Source of the DNA: Deinococcus sp. JMULE3
GTDB taxonomy: Bacteria; Deinococcota; Deinococci; Deinococcales; Deinococcaceae
NCBI RefSeq assembly: GCF_013337115.1
Contig: NZ_SGWE01000004.1
Span: 940,001-1,004,000, forward strand
DNA length: 64,000 nucleotides
Direction: 5' to 3'
A program made the position numbers and the translations under genes. This document shows positions 20,498-33,691 of the stretch, piece after piece. The notes under the pieces are model-generated. The model had not been told where the DNA came from. It saw only the letters and a list, made by a program, of their open reading frames with translations, and did not search any database. How positions within the stretch are numbered: position 1 is the first letter of the stretch; each line of letters begins with the position of its first letter.

Positions 20498-22010
20498 CGG
20501 GCTGGGCTGGGGGCGCTTCCTGATCCTGGAGGTCAGGTTGCGGGCGCGCCAGCGGGGCCTGCCGCTACTGCTGCTGGGCATGGTGATCGTCGCGGCACTG
20601 TACCTGCCCCCAGCGGACGCGACGTACCTGACCCTCAGCGTGAACGGTCAGCGTGGCGCGTACGACTGGGCGTGGGTCGGACTGGTGACCGGGGTGCTGG
20701 GCGCCCTGGCGTTCAGTCTGGCGGGATTCTTCCTGACGGGCCGCGCGCCACAGCGGGACGCGGCGGCGGGCACCCTGGCGATGCTGAACGCCGCGCCGGT
20801 CGCCCGCGTGGCGCTGCTGGGCGCGCGGGCCGCGGCAGACATGCTGTTGCTGTGGGCCCTGTGGGGCGTGGTGCTGCTGGGCAGCGTGGTCGTGGTGGCT
20901 GCCCGCGGCGAGGCGCCGGGCGCGCCGGACCTGGGGGCGCTGCTGCTGCCGGGCGTGCTGATCGCGTTCCCGGTGCTGGCACTGGTCGCGGCGCTGGGCA
21001 CGCTGCTGGACGCCGTGATGCCGCGCGCCCGGCTGCTGCGGGGCGCGGCGGGCACGCTGCTGTGGACGGCGCTGGTGGGCCTGAGCCTGAGTGCGCCCGC
21101 GCCGGTCCCGGACCTGCTGGGCGTGCGGGAGCCGCTGCGGCAGGCGACCGTGGCCCTGACCGGGCCGGTCCCCGCGCCGTTCATCCTGGCCCAGAGTGGC
21201 GTGAATGTGGGCGTCACGACCCGCACGGTTCCGCTGACCCCGCGCCCCTGGTCGGGCCTGACCTGGACCCCGGCGGAACTGGCGCAGCGGGGGCTGCCGC
21301 TGCTGCTGGCAGCCGCGCTGATCGGCATGGCGGCCCTGTTCGATCCGCGCCGTGGGGAGGGGCGCGCCCGGCACGCCCCCCGCACCGTGCGTGACCGGCG
21401 GCCCTGGCCGCTGCCTGCCCACCCGGCGCTGCGGCTGGCCCTGCTGGACCTGCGCGCGGCGCTGCTGGGTGCGCCGCGCTGGGTGCCGCTCGCGGCACTG
21501 GGTCTGGCCCTGGCGGGCCTGGGGGCCGCCGTGAATCCGGCGACGCCTGTCCTGGCGCTGGCCCTGATCGCGGGCGTGCCGGTGGCGGCGCGCGTGGTGT
21601 TCCAGGACCGCGCCAGTGGCACCGAGGCGCTGCTGGGGACCACTGCGCGCTCCGGCCAGTTGCCGCTGCTGCGGACTGCGGCGGCCCTGGCAGCCCTGCT
21701 GCTGCCTGTGGGTGGCGCGGCGCTGACGCTGCTGCCGACCCGTCCGGACCTGAGCGGCGCGCTGGTCGTGGCGGCCCTGCTGGGCGCGGCGCTGCTGCTG
21801 ACCCTGCGGGACCTGCGGGTCGGGGACGCGGCCAGCGAGAGCCTGCTGTTCCTGGCGTGGTACCTCGGGCCGTTCAATCACCTGGGGGCGCTGGACATCC
21901 TGAATCCCGCCCATACCGTGGGCGCGCTGGCCCTGTGTGCGGCGCTGCTCGCCGGGCACGCCGCCCGCCACTGGCCCCGCCCATCCCACGCACCGGAGGT
22001 ACCCGCATGA
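20490..22010 (+). CDS. Large ABC-type permease, second set
   Basis: 506 aa with about ten to twelve hydrophobic segments arranged in two halves around a charged loop (DPRRGEGRARHAPRTVRDRR near residue 290). It starts 8 nt inside the upstream ATPase gene. The segment content (LLLLGMVIVAALYL, VGLVTGVLGALAFSLAGFF, VLIAFPVLALVAALGTLL and more) is that of an ABC-2-like membrane subunit with doubled size. Its stop overlaps the ATG of the regulator gene as ATGA. Confidence 0.82.
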   Translation: MPDGLGWGRFLILEVRLRARQRGLPLLLLGMVIVAALYLPPADATYLTLSVNGQRGAYDWAWVGLVTGVLGALAFSLAGFFLTGRAPQRDAAAGTLAMLNAAPVARVALLGARAAADMLLLWALWGVVLLGSVVVVAARGEAPGAPDLGALLLPGVLIAFPVLALVAALGTLLDAVMPRARLLRGAAGTLLWTALVGLSLSAPAPVPDLLGVREPLRQATVALTGPVPAPFILAQSGVNVGVTTRTVPLTPRPWSGLTWTPAELAQRGLPLLLAAALIGMAALFDPRRGEGRARHAPRTVRDRRPWPLPAHPALRLALLDLRAALLGAPRWVPLAALGLALAGLGAAVNPATPVLALALIAGVPVAARVVFQDRASGTEALLGTTARSGQLPLLRTAAALAALLLPVGGAALTLLPTRPDLSGALVVAALLGAALLLTLRDLRVGDAASESLLFLAWYLGPFNHLGALDILNPAHTVGALALCAALLAGHAARHWPRPSHAPEVPA

Positions 22011-22630
22011 CCGCCCTGACCTTTCAGTCCGTCACTCCTCACGTTCCGGCCGCGCCGGGCGCACCGGGCCTGTACCTGACGTTCCTGGGCGCCGAACAGG
22101 CCACGCTGGACGGGCAGACCCTGAAGCTCCGCCGCCGCTTCTGCGAGATCCTGGTGATTCTCGCCACGAACCCGAACGGTGTGACGGGCGGGCAGCTGTC
22201 AGCCGCGCTGTACGGCGAGTGGAGCGACACGCAGAACCAGGCAGTCGAGGTGCACCGCCTGTCGAAACTGGTGGAACTGAGCAGCAAACCGTACCGGCTG
22301 GTCCCGGTGCTCGGCGCGGACTTCCTGGCCGTGCAGGACCTGCTGATGGAGGGCCGTATCCGGGAGGCCACGCAGCTGTACCGCGGCGAGTTGCTGCCCC
22401 TGTCCGACGCGCCGGCCGTCACCGAGTACCGCGAGTACCTGCACGAGAGCGTCCGGCAGGCGGCGCTGCTGTGCGGTGAACTGGACCCGTTGTGGACGCT
22501 GGTGGCGCGCTTCCCGGACGACCTGGAACTGATCGAGGCGCTCGATGAACGCCTGCCCGGCGGGGACGTCCGCCGGGGCATGGTGCAGGCCCGCATGCGC
22601 CTCGCGCAGCGCCGCCTGTGCGCCTCATGA
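22007..22630 (+). CDS. Small winged-helix-like regulatory protein
   Basis: 207 aa. The region from LYLTFLGAEQATLDG through RRRFCEILVILATNPNGVTGGQLSAALYGEW and VHRLSKLVELSSKPYRLVPVL reads as a winged-helix DNA-binding domain of the type found in BTAD/SARP and related activators (wing ending in PYRL). The remaining ~100 residues are helical. GGAGGT lies 8 nt before the ATG. As last gene of the operon it would give feedback control of the peptide locus, together with the large upstream regulator. Target sites unknown. Confidence 0.7.
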   Translation: MTALTFQSVTPHVPAAPGAPGLYLTFLGAEQATLDGQTLKLRRRFCEILVILATNPNGVTGGQLSAALYGEWSDTQNQAVEVHRLSKLVELSSKPYRLVPVLGADFLAVQDLLMEGRIREATQLYRGELLPLSDAPAVTEYREYLHESVRQAALLCGELDPLWTLVARFPDDLELIEALDERLPGGDVRRGMVQARMRLAQRRLCAS

Positions 22631-22655
22631 CCCGCACCTCCTGAACGGGGCTGCC

Positions 22656-22694
22656 ACCGACCGGTCCGGCGCTGGGAACGCTGGACCGGTCGGT
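22656..22694 (+). terminator. Terminator-like hairpin after the peptide operon
   Basis: A perfect 12-bp inverted repeat, ACCGACCGGTCC and GGACCGGTCGGT, with a 15-nt loop, 26 nt after the last gene of the operon. There is no strong U-run. Confidence 0.6.
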
Positions 22695-22783
22695 TCCGGA
22701 TGAAGCCCGCTTCATGCCGCTCAGCGTCCCGGCGCATCCACGCACGCCAGACTGACGGTCATTCCCCTTCAGGAGGTGCCCCG

Positions 22784-22990
22784 ATGACTGGACCGTACGA
22801 CCGTCCGCCCGCCCCCGCATCCGAACCGACCGACGTGCCCACCCCGCTGCCCGAGCAGATGCCCGGCGCGGGCGACAGCGGCCCCATGATGGACCCCCCG
22901 GTGAACCCGGACACCCCCGGGATGCCCGAACCGCACCCCACGCCCAACCCCGACACGCCCGGCATGCCCGAGCCGATGCCAGCGATGTAG
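22784..22990 (+). CDS. Short proline-rich protein with internal repeat, 68 aa
   Basis: AGGAGGTG lies 6-8 nt before the ATG, one of the strongest ribosome-binding sites in the window. The protein is rich in Pro, Asp, Met and Thr, and carries the repeat [10 protein letters not shown] twice near the C-terminus. It should be intrinsically disordered. No signal peptide. No family recognised. It lies after the terminator of the peptide operon and before a convergent terminator, so it is probably transcribed alone or by read-through. Whether it belongs with the peptide locus is open. Confidence 0.6.
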   Translation: MTGPYDRPPAPASEPTDVPTPLPEQMPGAGDSGPMMDPPVNPDTPGMPEPHPTPNPDTPGMPEPMPAM

Positions 22991-23006
22991 AGGTGGCTTA
23001 GGGTCT

Positions 23007-23055
23007 GAGGGTCGAAGAGTCCAAGGGTTGCATCTCCCTGAACTCTTCGACCCTC
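23007..23055. terminator. Bidirectional terminator
   Basis: GAGGGTCGAAGAGT (23007-23020) and ACTCTTCGACCCTC (23042-23055) form a perfect 14-bp stem between two convergent genes. Confidence 0.65.
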
Positions 23056-23084
23056 AACCTTTTGACCCTCACCGCCTTTGATCC

Positions 23085-23774
23085 TCAGAGGGTGTGCCCG
23101 TCCTCCTTGAGCCACGCGCGGTGCGTCTGCCAGTCGGGCATCAGGCGGGTGACGTGCGCCCAGTAGCGCGGCGAGTGGTTGAGTTCGAGGAGGTGCGCGG
23201 CCTCGTGCAGCGCGACGTAGTGCAGGATCTCGGTGGGCGCGCGGCTGAGTTTCCAGTGGAGGCGGATCACGCCGTCGGCGGAGCAGCTGCCCCAGCGGGT
23301 GCGGGTGTCGCTGACGTGCACGGCGCTCAGGCGGTCGGCGGCGCTGAGTCGCGCGGCGTACTCCTGCACCAGTTCGCGGTAGGGGGCGGCGCAGGCGCGG
23401 CGGGTCCAGGCAGTCAGGTGCGCCTCGGCGTCCTGCGCGGGCAGGTGCAGGGTGTCCCCGGTGCGTTCCGGGCGGGTGCGGGCCGCGTCCAGGTGCAGGG
23501 TCAGGTTCTGTCCCAGGAACGGGACGCGCTGCCCGCTCTGCGCTTCTGGGCGCTGCGGTGGGCGCGCGGCGTACCCGGCGAGGTGCCCGGCCACCCAGTC
23601 GCGGCGGGCGTCCAGAATGTCTCGCAACTGCGCCAGCGGAACGCGGGTCGGGGCGAACAGGGTCACGGCGTCCGGCGTGACCTGCACGGCGACGGTGCGG
23701 CGCCGCGCGCTGCGTTTGATGTGCACGGGGACGCCCGCGACCTCCCATCCGATCATGCCCCCAGGAAAGCGCAT
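23085..23774 (-). CDS. YgjP-type (DUF45/M48-like) metallopeptidase
   Basis: 229 aa protein of the family with the zinc motif HExxH and a downstream His. Visible here are [13 protein letters not shown] near residue 155, [17 protein letters not shown] near 190 (HEAAH plus the NHSxxYW His), and [12 protein letters not shown] at the end. The N-terminus carries the [14 protein letters not shown] strand region usual in YgjP. Substrate unknown. The start may instead be the ATG six codons downstream (MIGWEV). Confidence 0.88.
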   Translation of the reverse strand: MRFPGGMIGWEVAGVPVHIKRSARRRTVAVQVTPDAVTLFAPTRVPLAQLRDILDARRDWVAGHLAGYAARPPQRPEAQSGQRVPFLGQNLTLHLDAARTRPERTGDTLHLPAQDAEAHLTAWTRRACAAPYRELVQEYAARLSAADRLSAVHVSDTRTRWGSCSADGVIRLHWKLSRAPTEILHYVALHEAAHLLELNHSPRYWAHVTRLMPDWQTHRAWLKEDGHTL

Positions 23775-23862
23775 GGGGCGTCAGCGTGTGGTGAGCCCCG
23801 TCACGCAGCAGAACGGCGGGGCGGGCCGGGTCTCCCCTGCCGCGCCCCGCCTCCCGCTGCCG

Positions 23863-24717
<855 letters not shown>

Positions 24718-25003
24718 ATCCTGCCCCTTTGACGCTCCTTGAATTCAGTGGAGGTGGCGTGTGCCCACGGTCGTCCGCTGTTGGTGTCGTCATTGTAGGA
24801 AGGGGCGCGTGCTGGACAGCTGATCTGACCTTTAGGCTTTGCAGTGGAGTTGCTTCAGCGTGGCGTGCCTTCAGGTCAGTCAGCGTAGGTACGTCTCTCC
24901 ACGCGGGGTGAGGCGTAGCAGGTACGGGACAGGCTCGGGGCTATCGCCGACGCACTGCGGCAGGGGCCATGCCCTCGGCAGGGCGATATGGTCGGTGGGA
25001 CGG
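24718..25003. other. Gene-free interval after ddl
   Basis: About 290 nt with no gene, clear hairpin or promoter that I can support. It presumably holds the promoter of the zinc peptidase gene at 24717. Confidence 0.35.
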
Positions 25004-26023
25004 TCAGCGGTCTTCGAGGGCCAGTTCGACCAGTCGGGTCACCAGCGCGCTGTAACTGAGGCCTGCCGCCTCGAACAGCTTGGGGTACATGCTGGTCGTC
25101 GTGAAGCCCGGCATGGTGTTCACCTCGTTCAGCAGCAGCTCGCCGGTCTCCTCGACGTAGAAGAAGTCCACGCGCGCCAGTCCGGCGCAGTCCAGCGCGC
25201 GAAACGCCCGCAGCGCCAGGGTCCGCACCTGCTCGGCCACGTCGGCGGGCAGCGGAGCGGGAATGTGCATGGTGGCGCGGCCCTCGGTGTACTTCGTCTC
25301 GTAGTCGTAGAAGTCCGCGTCGAACCGCAGCTCCCCGACCGGGCTGGCGATGGGCGCGTCGTTACCCAGGATGCCCACCTCGACCTCGCGGGGCTTGTGG
25401 GCGGTCATGGCTTCCAGGATCACGCGGCGGTCCAGGCTGAAGGCCAGATTCAGCGCGCCGTCCAGGTCCTCGGGGCGGGCGACCTTGCTGATGCCCACGC
25501 TGGAGCCCAGGTTCGCGGGTTTCACGAACAGCGGGTAGCCGAGCGCGGCGGCACGTTCGCGGACGGTGTCGGGGTCCTGCTGCCATTCGCGGCGCACGGC
25601 CAGCGCCCACGCGACCTGCGGGATGCCCGCCGAGGCCAGCACCTGCTTGGTCATGATCTTGTCCATGCTGACCGCCGAGCCCAGCACGCCACTGCCCACG
25701 AAGGGAATCCCGGCCAGGGTCAGGAGGCCCTGCACGGTGCCGTCCTCGCCCATCGGGCCGTGCAGCAGGGGGAACACGGCGTCGTAGCCCTCGGCACTGG
25801 CGGCGCGGTGCAGGACGAGGTCACCGCCGGTCGGGGCCTCGCCGGATTCCAGGGCGCGCTGCGTCTCGGTGGGGGGCAGCCAGCGGCCCTGCTTGCTGAT
25901 CACGACGGGCGTCACGTCGAACTGGTCGCGGGGCAGGGCGTTCAGGACACTGCGGGCACTCATGAGGCTGACCTCGTGTTCGCCGGACTGGCCGCCGGCC
26001 AGCAGGAGGATGCGCTTCTTCAC
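25004..26023 (-). CDS. ddl: D-alanine--D-alanine ligase
   Basis: 339 aa ATP-grasp enzyme that joins two D-Ala for peptidoglycan precursor synthesis in the cytoplasm. Starts [20 protein letters not shown] (family GG-x-SxEHEVS). [12 protein letters not shown] near residue 95, [14 protein letters not shown] near 170, [13 protein letters not shown] near 280 and [18 protein letters not shown] near 305 are all family blocks. The GTG start at 26023 lies 7 nt after a CATACT -10 box, so the transcript is likely leaderless. Confidence 0.96.
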   Translation of the reverse strand: MKKRILLLAGGQSGEHEVSLMSARSVLNALPRDQFDVTPVVISKQGRWLPPTETQRALESGEAPTGGDLVLHRAASAEGYDAVFPLLHGPMGEDGTVQGLLTLAGIPFVGSGVLGSAVSMDKIMTKQVLASAGIPQVAWALAVRREWQQDPDTVRERAAALGYPLFVKPANLGSSVGISKVARPEDLDGALNLAFSLDRRVILEAMTAHKPREVEVGILGNDAPIASPVGELRFDADFYDYETKYTEGRATMHIPAPLPADVAEQVRTLALRAFRALDCAGLARVDFFYVEETGELLLNEVNTMPGFTTTSMYPKLFEAAGLSYSALVTRLVELALEDR

Positions 26024-26322
26024 GCGGCGCAGTATGCCACGCGCCTGGGTCTACACATGACCCTCAAGGCTCTTCACTTGAGTGTGATGCTCAGCAGACG
26101 CCGCGTCCAGCCCGCCCGAACATGCATAAATATAGACAGGTGCGTTTTCTCAGCACAGCCACGAAGTATCTCTGATGCCCGGCCACGGCACCCGGATGAA
26201 AGTCACATCCGCCCGTCTATCCCTGCGCTATGATGCCGCCGATCAACCCCTAGACAGACCGTGCAAGACGCCCAGACAGGCGCCCTTGTACCAGATGTCA
26301 AAGTACCAACCCTGGAGGATCA
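26024..26322. promoter_or_regulatory. Divergent promoter region, ddl / peptide-binding protein
   Basis: Roughly 300 nt between divergent starts. On the minus strand CATACT (26036-26031) serves ddl. On the plus strand TATGAT (26229-26234) is a possible -10 box for the binding-protein gene, which has a GGAGG ribosome-binding site near its ATG. An AT-rich island near 26120-26142 stands out from the GC-rich background. Confidence 0.4.
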
Positions 26323-28044
<1,722 letters not shown>

Positions 28045-28063
28045 CCCTTCTCTGAGCTGAACA

Positions 28064-28105
28064 GCGCAGGGCGTCCCGCCAGGGACCGCCCTGCGCCCCT
28101 GTGTT
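28064..28105 (+). terminator. Terminator after the binding-protein gene
   Basis: GCGCAGGGC GTCCC pairs with GGGAC (C) GCCCTGCGC around a GCCA loop: about 14 bp with one bulge, then TGTGTTT. Partial termination here would keep binding protein in excess over permeases. Confidence 0.7.
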
Positions 28106-28189
28106 TCCCCCGACCGCGCCAAAACGGGCAAAAGCACCGCCCAGCCGACAGAAACGGTTCTTCATGCCGGGACGAACGACGGACGTCCT

Positions 28190-28219
28190 TTGCGTTCAAC
28201 CCACCCTGTGCCCTAGTCT
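28190..28219 (+). promoter_or_regulatory. Possible promoter for the permease pair
   Basis: TTGCGT (28190-28195) and TAGTCT (28214-28219) are spaced by 18 nt, about 120 nt before the first permease ATG. It would make permease expression partly independent of the binding-protein gene. Confidence 0.4.
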
Positions 28220-28341
28220 AGAGAGCGGACTACAGCTCAGGCGTCACCTTCCAAACCAACGTTCGTTCTTCACCCTTTCGCTCCGACCGCCAGAGCCCAG
28301 CGCGGCTCCAGGCGCGGACAGTCACTCACCCCGAGGCTCTC

Positions 28342-29364
28342 ATGCTCAATTTCATCGTGAAACGACTCATCCAGATTCCTGTGGTGATGCTCGTTCTCTC
28401 CCTGATGATCGTCGGCCTGACCCAGCTGCTCACCCCCGAGCAGCGCGCTGCGCCCTACATCCGCAGCGAACAGCAGGCCGCCCGACTGGAACAGATCATC
28501 GAACAGCGCGGCCTGCGCGACCCCTTCCCCGTGCAGTACGGCCGCTGGCTGACCAGCACCCTGCAGGGCGACCTGGGCTACTCCAAGGCCAGCAACCAGG
28601 ACGTGATCGTCACGATCAAGGAGCGCCTGCCGCGCACCGTCGAACTGACCATCCTGACCGCCATCCCGATCCTGCTGATCAGCGTGTGGCTGGGCACCCT
28701 GAGTGCGCTGCACAAGGACAAGTTCATCGACCAACTGCTGCGCGTGTTCGTGGTGCTGGGGTACTCGCTGCCCAGCTTCGTGGTCGGCATCCTGCTGCTG
28801 GCGGTGTTCTACGCCTACCTGGGCTGGCTGCCCGGCTCGGGCCAGCTAAACGTCATCAACACCTTCGCGCTGGGCGACATCAAGACCTACACCGGCCTGC
28901 TGACCGTCGACGCCGCCCTGAACGGCCGCTGGGACATCGCCTGGGACGCCCTGCAGCACATGATCCTTCCAGCCCTGACCCTGGTGATCGTCCTGAGCGC
29001 CAACATCATCAAGGTCATGCGCAACAACATGCTCGAAGCGCTGACCAGCGACTACGTGCGCACCGCCCGCGCCAAGGGCCTCGCCCCCAGCGTCGTGAAC
29101 CGCAAGCACGCCCGCCGCAACGCCCTGCTGAGCATCGTGACGCTGGCCGGCTTCCTGATCATCGGCCTGCTGGGCGGCTCGCTGATCACCGAGACGATCT
29201 TCGCGTTCCCCGGCATCGGCCAGTGGGTCGTGCAGGCCGCCGTCGGCGTCGACCTGGCCGCCGTGCTGGGCTTCGCCATGCTGACCGCCGTGATCGTGGT
29301 CGTCGTGAGCACCATCGTCGACATCCTGTACGGCGTGATCGACCCGCGCGTGAGGTTCGACTGA
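28342..29364 (+). CDS. Peptide ABC transporter permease, DppB type
   Basis: 340 aa. Starts [24 protein letters not shown], the usual first helix of DppB/OppB, then a large periplasmic loop and five more helices. The EAA loop is visible as [23 protein letters not shown] near residue 240, followed by [20 protein letters not shown], the DppB signature. GAGG lies 7 nt before the ATG. It forms the inner-membrane channel with the DppC-type protein that follows. The partner ATPases must be encoded elsewhere. Confidence 0.93.
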   Translation: MLNFIVKRLIQIPVVMLVLSLMIVGLTQLLTPEQRAAPYIRSEQQAARLEQIIEQRGLRDPFPVQYGRWLTSTLQGDLGYSKASNQDVIVTIKERLPRTVELTILTAIPILLISVWLGTLSALHKDKFIDQLLRVFVVLGYSLPSFVVGILLLAVFYAYLGWLPGSGQLNVINTFALGDIKTYTGLLTVDAALNGRWDIAWDALQHMILPALTLVIVLSANIIKVMRNNMLEALTSDYVRTARAKGLAPSVVNRKHARRNALLSIVTLAGFLIIGLLGGSLITETIFAFPGIGQWVVQAAVGVDLAAVLGFAMLTAVIVVVVSTIVDILYGVIDPRVRFD

Positions 29365-29392
29365 TGCCCCGCCCCACCACCCGGAGGACCGC

Positions 29393-30412
<1,020 letters not shown>

Positions 30413-30435
30413 ACACACCAGAATCCGGCAGAACG

Positions 30436-30466
30436 CCCCCCCGCAGACCAGAGCGGGGGGTTCTTC
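30436..30466. terminator. Bidirectional terminator
   Basis: CCCCCCGC and GCGGGGGG with an 8-nt loop, followed by TTCTTC, between the permease gene and the convergent membrane-protein gene. Confidence 0.8.
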
Positions 30467-30482
30467 ATGCTGTGCAGCCGGG

Positions 30483-30890
30483 TCAGCGGGGACGGGTCAG
30501 GACGAACAGGACCAGTGCCAGCGTCCACAGCAGCGCCGCGAACAGCGGCGTGGACAGGAACGCACACCCCACCAGGAACGTGAGCCCCGGGGCCGTGGCA
30601 GCCTGCATCGCCCCGGCCAGGGCGCGCTGCGGGGCGGGCAGCGTCTCATCACGGGCGGTGCGGCGAGACAGGTGCCAAGCGACACCCGCCAGCAGCAGGA
30701 CCAGCAGCAGCACGCCCCCCTGTGTCGCCAGCCCCTCGACCCGCAGGGGCCTGAGCAGGGCCAGTAGCGCGCCCAGCGGCACGCCCGGAGCGGCCAGGGT
30801 CAGGAAGGCGATCAGGTGAGCGCGGCGCGCGGCGCGGAGGTACCCGGCGGCGTCCCCGGCGCGCAGGTCGCGGGTCAGGGCCTCAAGCAT
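30483..30890 (-). CDS. Small integral membrane protein, 135 aa, unrecognised
   Basis: About four membrane segments: [52 protein letters not shown] and [15 protein letters not shown]. No family recognised. Its ATG lies within the 3' end of ygfZ (overlap of 8 nt), so it is cotranscribed with it. The N-terminal ~20 residues are soluble and basic. Confidence 0.7.
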   Translation of the reverse strand: MLEALTRDLRAGDAAGYLRAARRAHLIAFLTLAAPGVPLGALLALLRPLRVEGLATQGGVLLLVLLLAGVAWHLSRRTARDETLPAPQRALAGAMQAATAPGLTFLVGCAFLSTPLFAALLWTLALVLFVLTRPR

Positions 30891-31758
30891 GCGCGTGGAT
30901 CAGCGTGACGGTCGCCGCCTGCCCGGCCACCTGCACCCCGGCACCCTCCGCGAGTTCCTTGCGCAGGCGCGCCACGCTGCCGCTCCCCGCGTGCAGTCCG
31001 GCCTGACCGACGACCTTCCCGTCCGCCGTGATCTCCGCCCCGGCCTCCCAGGGTCCGGCGCCATCCAGTCGCACGAGGTGGTAGCGGGCGTTCCCGCGCG
31101 CCTCCAGGCGGGCCATGATCTCCTGCCCCACGTAGCAGCCCTTGCGGTAACTGATCGACGGCAGGGGCCCGGTGAGGTCCAGGCCGACCTCCTGCGGGAG
31201 GGTGCCGGTCAGGGCGTCGCGCGTGATGTCCGGGATGCCCGCCTGCACGCGCGCGGCGTCCAGCTCGGGCAGGGGCACCTCGGTCCCCGGCAGGGCCGCC
31301 AGCACGGCGTCCTCGTGCCGGGCGAGGTAGTGCAGGTCCACGCCCGGCGCGCCCGCGCGGTTCACGCGGCCCGCCAGCACCGTACTCCCGGCCAGGTCGA
31401 AGGTCTGCGCGTCCCCGCCGTCCGCCTGCCAGCCGCTGGGGACCGCGCCGGGCCAGACGTGCACGGTCCGCAGTTCATCAGTGACGTCCTGCACCTCCAC
31501 CTGATCGAAGATGATGTACCGCCGCAGCCGCGCCGCCAGCGCCCCGGCCTGCCCGGCGTCCAGGTGCAGGTACACGTCCTGCTCGCGGCGGTACGCGCGG
31601 GCGAACTGCTCGATCTGCCCACGCACGTTCAGGAACGCGCAGGAGACGAGCCCCGGCGTGGGCGCCGCGCGGAGGTTGTTCGTCATCTGACCATGCACGA
31701 AATCCACGCGGTCGGCGCCGGTCACGCGCAGGCTGCTGGAGGGAATCCGGGTCCACAT
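30883..31758 (-). CDS. ygfZ: Folate-binding YgfZ family protein
   Basis: 291 aa relative of aminomethyltransferase that binds tetrahydrofolate and supports Fe-S cluster enzymes such as MiaB. The diagnostic motif [17 protein letters not shown] is present near residue 220, and [14 protein letters not shown] near residue 18 is the N-terminal folate-binding strand. ATG at 31758 lies 7 nt after a TACCCT -10 box, so the mRNA is probably leaderless; longer in-frame starts would cross that promoter. Confidence 0.93.
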   Translation of the reverse strand: MWTRIPSSSLRVTGADRVDFVHGQMTNNLRAAPTPGLVSCAFLNVRGQIEQFARAYRREQDVYLHLDAGQAGALAARLRRYIIFDQVEVQDVTDELRTVHVWPGAVPSGWQADGGDAQTFDLAGSTVLAGRVNRAGAPGVDLHYLARHEDAVLAALPGTEVPLPELDAARVQAGIPDITRDALTGTLPQEVGLDLTGPLPSISYRKGCYVGQEIMARLEARGNARYHLVRLDGAGPWEAGAEITADGKVVGQAGLHAGSGSVARLRKELAEGAGVQVAGQAATVTLIHAHA

Positions 31759-31765
31759 GCCGCCC

Positions 31766-31771
31766 AGGGTA
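31766..31771 (-). promoter_or_regulatory. -10 box of ygfZ, leaderless
   Basis: TACCCT read on the minus strand, ending 7 nt before the ATG. Confidence 0.55.
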
Positions 31772-31825
31772 CGGGATGCGGCGCGCGGCATGTGGAACGC
31801 GGATGACACGCGGGAGGGGGATGTG

Positions 31826-31887
31826 GGCTCTGAGCTATGGGCAAAGGCCGGGGCTTGCTCAGAGCTCAAGACTCATAGTCCAGAGCT
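31826..31887. repeat. GAGCT-rich imperfect inverted repeat at the hemA 3' end
   Basis: GGCTCTGAGCTATG is matched further on by CATAGTCCAGAGC; in between lies TGCTCAGAGCTCA. It ends directly at the hemA stop codon. A sister element with the same words sits at the coxL stop (47948-48003). It probably acts as a transcription terminator or mRNA 3' end. Confidence 0.55.
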
Positions 31888-32979
31888 TCAGTCGCTGGCG
31901 AGGGCCAGTTCGCGCTGCCGGGCCTGCCGGGTCAGGTGCCAGCGGCTCAGGTCGGCGGCGGCGTCCCGGACGATGGCGTTCGCGTGCGGCAGCGCGGCGC
32001 GGCGGCTCTGCATGTTGCGCGCGACGATGCCGGTCAGGTCGTCGAGGTTGTGCAGGTGCGCGCCGGGCACCCCGGCGATGTCGGGATTCAGGATGCGCGG
32101 CACGCTGATGTCGATCAGGAACATCGGGCGGCCCGGCCGCTGCCGCAGCGCGGCGTTCACACCCCCGGCTCCCAGGACGTAGTGGGGGGCGCCGCTGGAG
32201 GCGATCAGGACGTCGGCCTCGGGCAGGACCTCTTCGAGGTAGTCGGCGGCGCAGGGGCGCCCCCCCAGTTTCTCGGCGAGCTGCCGGGCGCGTTCCACGG
32301 TGCGGTTCACGACGATGACGTCCTCGACCCCGGCGGCGCGCAGGTGCGTGAGGGTCAGTTCGGCGGTCTCGCCCGCGCCGATGATCAGCGCGGTGCGGCC
32401 CGCGAGGCTGCCCAGGGCCGCCTGGGCGAGTTCCACGGCGGCGCTGGACACGCTGACGATCTTGTCGCTCATGCCGGTCTCGAAGCGCACGCGTTTCCCG
32501 GCGGCCAGGGCGCCCTGCGCGACCTTGTTCAGGGTGGTGCCGGTCAGGCCGCGTTCGCGGGCGTCCATCCAGGCGCGTTTGACCTGCCCCTGGATCTGCG
32601 TCTCGCCAATGACGAGGCTGTCGAGGCCCGCGGCGACGCGGTACAGGTGCGTGACGGCGGCCTCGCCGGTGTGGACGTACAGGTGCTCGCCGAGGTCCTG
32701 AGCCCAGGCGCCCTCGAAGGCGGCGCGCGGGTCGCCGCTGACGCCCGCCATGTACACCTCGGTGCGGTTGCAGGTGGCGAGCAGCATGACCTCCTGCGCG
32801 TAGCCGCACAGGTGCGACAGGAGGGTGCCCTCGTGCCCGGCGCGCACCGCGGCGCGTTCGCGGACCTCGACGGGGGCGGTCTGGTGGTTCAGGCCGACGA
32901 CCACGAAGTCCAGCGCCTGCGGGGCGTGCGTGCCCGTGCGGGTCAGCAGGGCGTGTGCGGTGGGGCAGGCGAGCGTCAC
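31888..32979 (-). CDS. hemA: Glutamyl-tRNA reductase
   Basis: 363 aa enzyme that reduces glutamyl-tRNA(Glu) to glutamate-1-semialdehyde, the first step of C5 tetrapyrrole synthesis. [16 protein letters not shown] near residue 27, [11 protein letters not shown] with the active-site Cys near 65, and [16 protein letters not shown] near 118 are family blocks; [12 protein letters not shown] near 185 is the NADPH-binding loop. The GTG start overlaps the cysG stop as GTGA. It is the last gene of the heme/siroheme operon. Confidence 0.96.
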   Translation of the reverse strand: MTLACPTAHALLTRTGTHAPQALDFVVVGLNHQTAPVEVRERAAVRAGHEGTLLSHLCGYAQEVMLLATCNRTEVYMAGVSGDPRAAFEGAWAQDLGEHLYVHTGEAAVTHLYRVAAGLDSLVIGETQIQGQVKRAWMDARERGLTGTTLNKVAQGALAAGKRVRFETGMSDKIVSVSSAAVELAQAALGSLAGRTALIIGAGETAELTLTHLRAAGVEDVIVVNRTVERARQLAEKLGGRPCAADYLEEVLPEADVLIASSGAPHYVLGAGGVNAALRQRPGRPMFLIDISVPRILNPDIAGVPGAHLHNLDDLTGIVARNMQSRRAALPHANAIVRDAAADLSRWHLTRQARQRELALASD

Positions 32980-33533
32980 GCGAGCCCCACGGACTGACGA
33001 ATGTCGCGGCGCAGGGCGTCCAGGCTGGCGGTCCGCACGGCTTCGGGCTGGGTCAGGGCGGCCTCGCGCCGGGCGGTCCAGCCGTCCAGGGTGGCCTCGT
33101 CGGGCAGCAGGGCTGCGGTGCGTTCCGCGAGGGCCTGGGCCAACAGCGGGAGTTCCCGCCCGGTGGTCACGGCGACCTGCACGCCGGCGCGCTGCGCCTG
33201 CGCGGGGAAGCGCCAGTTGCCGCGCGTGGCGTCCCCGGCGTCGTTCACCAGGGCACCCTGCGCGCGGGCGTCGCGGACGACGGCGTCGTTCACGTCGGCG
33301 GACCCGGTAGCAGCGACGACCAGTGCCGCTCCGCTCAGGTCGCCGCGCCGGTAGTGGCGGGCCTCGATCTGCACGGGCAGCGCCGCGAGGTCCGGGTGCT
33401 GCTCGGGCGCGACGACCTGCACCTGCGCTCCGGCGTCCAGCAGGGTGCGAGTGCGGCGCAGCGCGACCTCTCCCCCGCCGACCACGACGACGCGTACGCC
33501 GCGAAGATCAAGGAAGGCAGGGAGGAAACTCAT
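32976..33533 (-). CDS. Precorrin-2 dehydrogenase / sirohydrochlorin ferrochelatase (CysG N-domain)
   Basis: 185 aa. [38 protein letters not shown] is the Rossmann start of the MET8/CysG-B family; [14 protein letters not shown] and [17 protein letters not shown] follow. Oxidises precorrin-2 and may insert iron to give siroheme. ATG at 33533 is preferred over one at 33545 because TATGCT (33546-33541) is a -10 box 7 nt before it, and the earlier ATG lies inside that box. Overlaps hemA by 4 nt. Confidence 0.9.
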   Translation of the reverse strand: MSFLPAFLDLRGVRVVVVGGGEVALRRTRTLLDAGAQVQVVAPEQHPDLAALPVQIEARHYRRGDLSGAALVVAATGSADVNDAVVRDARAQGALVNDAGDATRGNWRFPAQAQRAGVQVAVTTGRELPLLAQALAERTAALLPDEATLDGWTARREAALTQPEAVRTASLDALRRDIRQSVGLA

Positions 33534-33545
33534 CTGCGGCAGCAT

Positions 33546-33691
33546 AGCGTGCCGGGCGCGGGGCAGCCGTCCCCGACCGATCGGTAAGAAAGACGACTGG
33601 GACGCACTTGCAGCGAAGATCCGTCACTGGGTGCGGGACGCCCGTGGAGAGGCGGGAGGGGGCCGTCGTTCCACCGTCCATCCTCCAGCCC
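33546..33691. other. Spacer within the tetrapyrrole gene group
   Basis: 146 nt between the cobA-hemD gene and cysG. It contains the cysG -10 box at its left end. Nothing else was recognised. Confidence 0.35.

Noticed and set aside
31759..31869. Longer ygfZ starting at 31869
   Set aside because: The extension crosses the -10 box at 31766-31771 and part of an inverted repeat, and the YgfZ family starts near MWTRIPSS.
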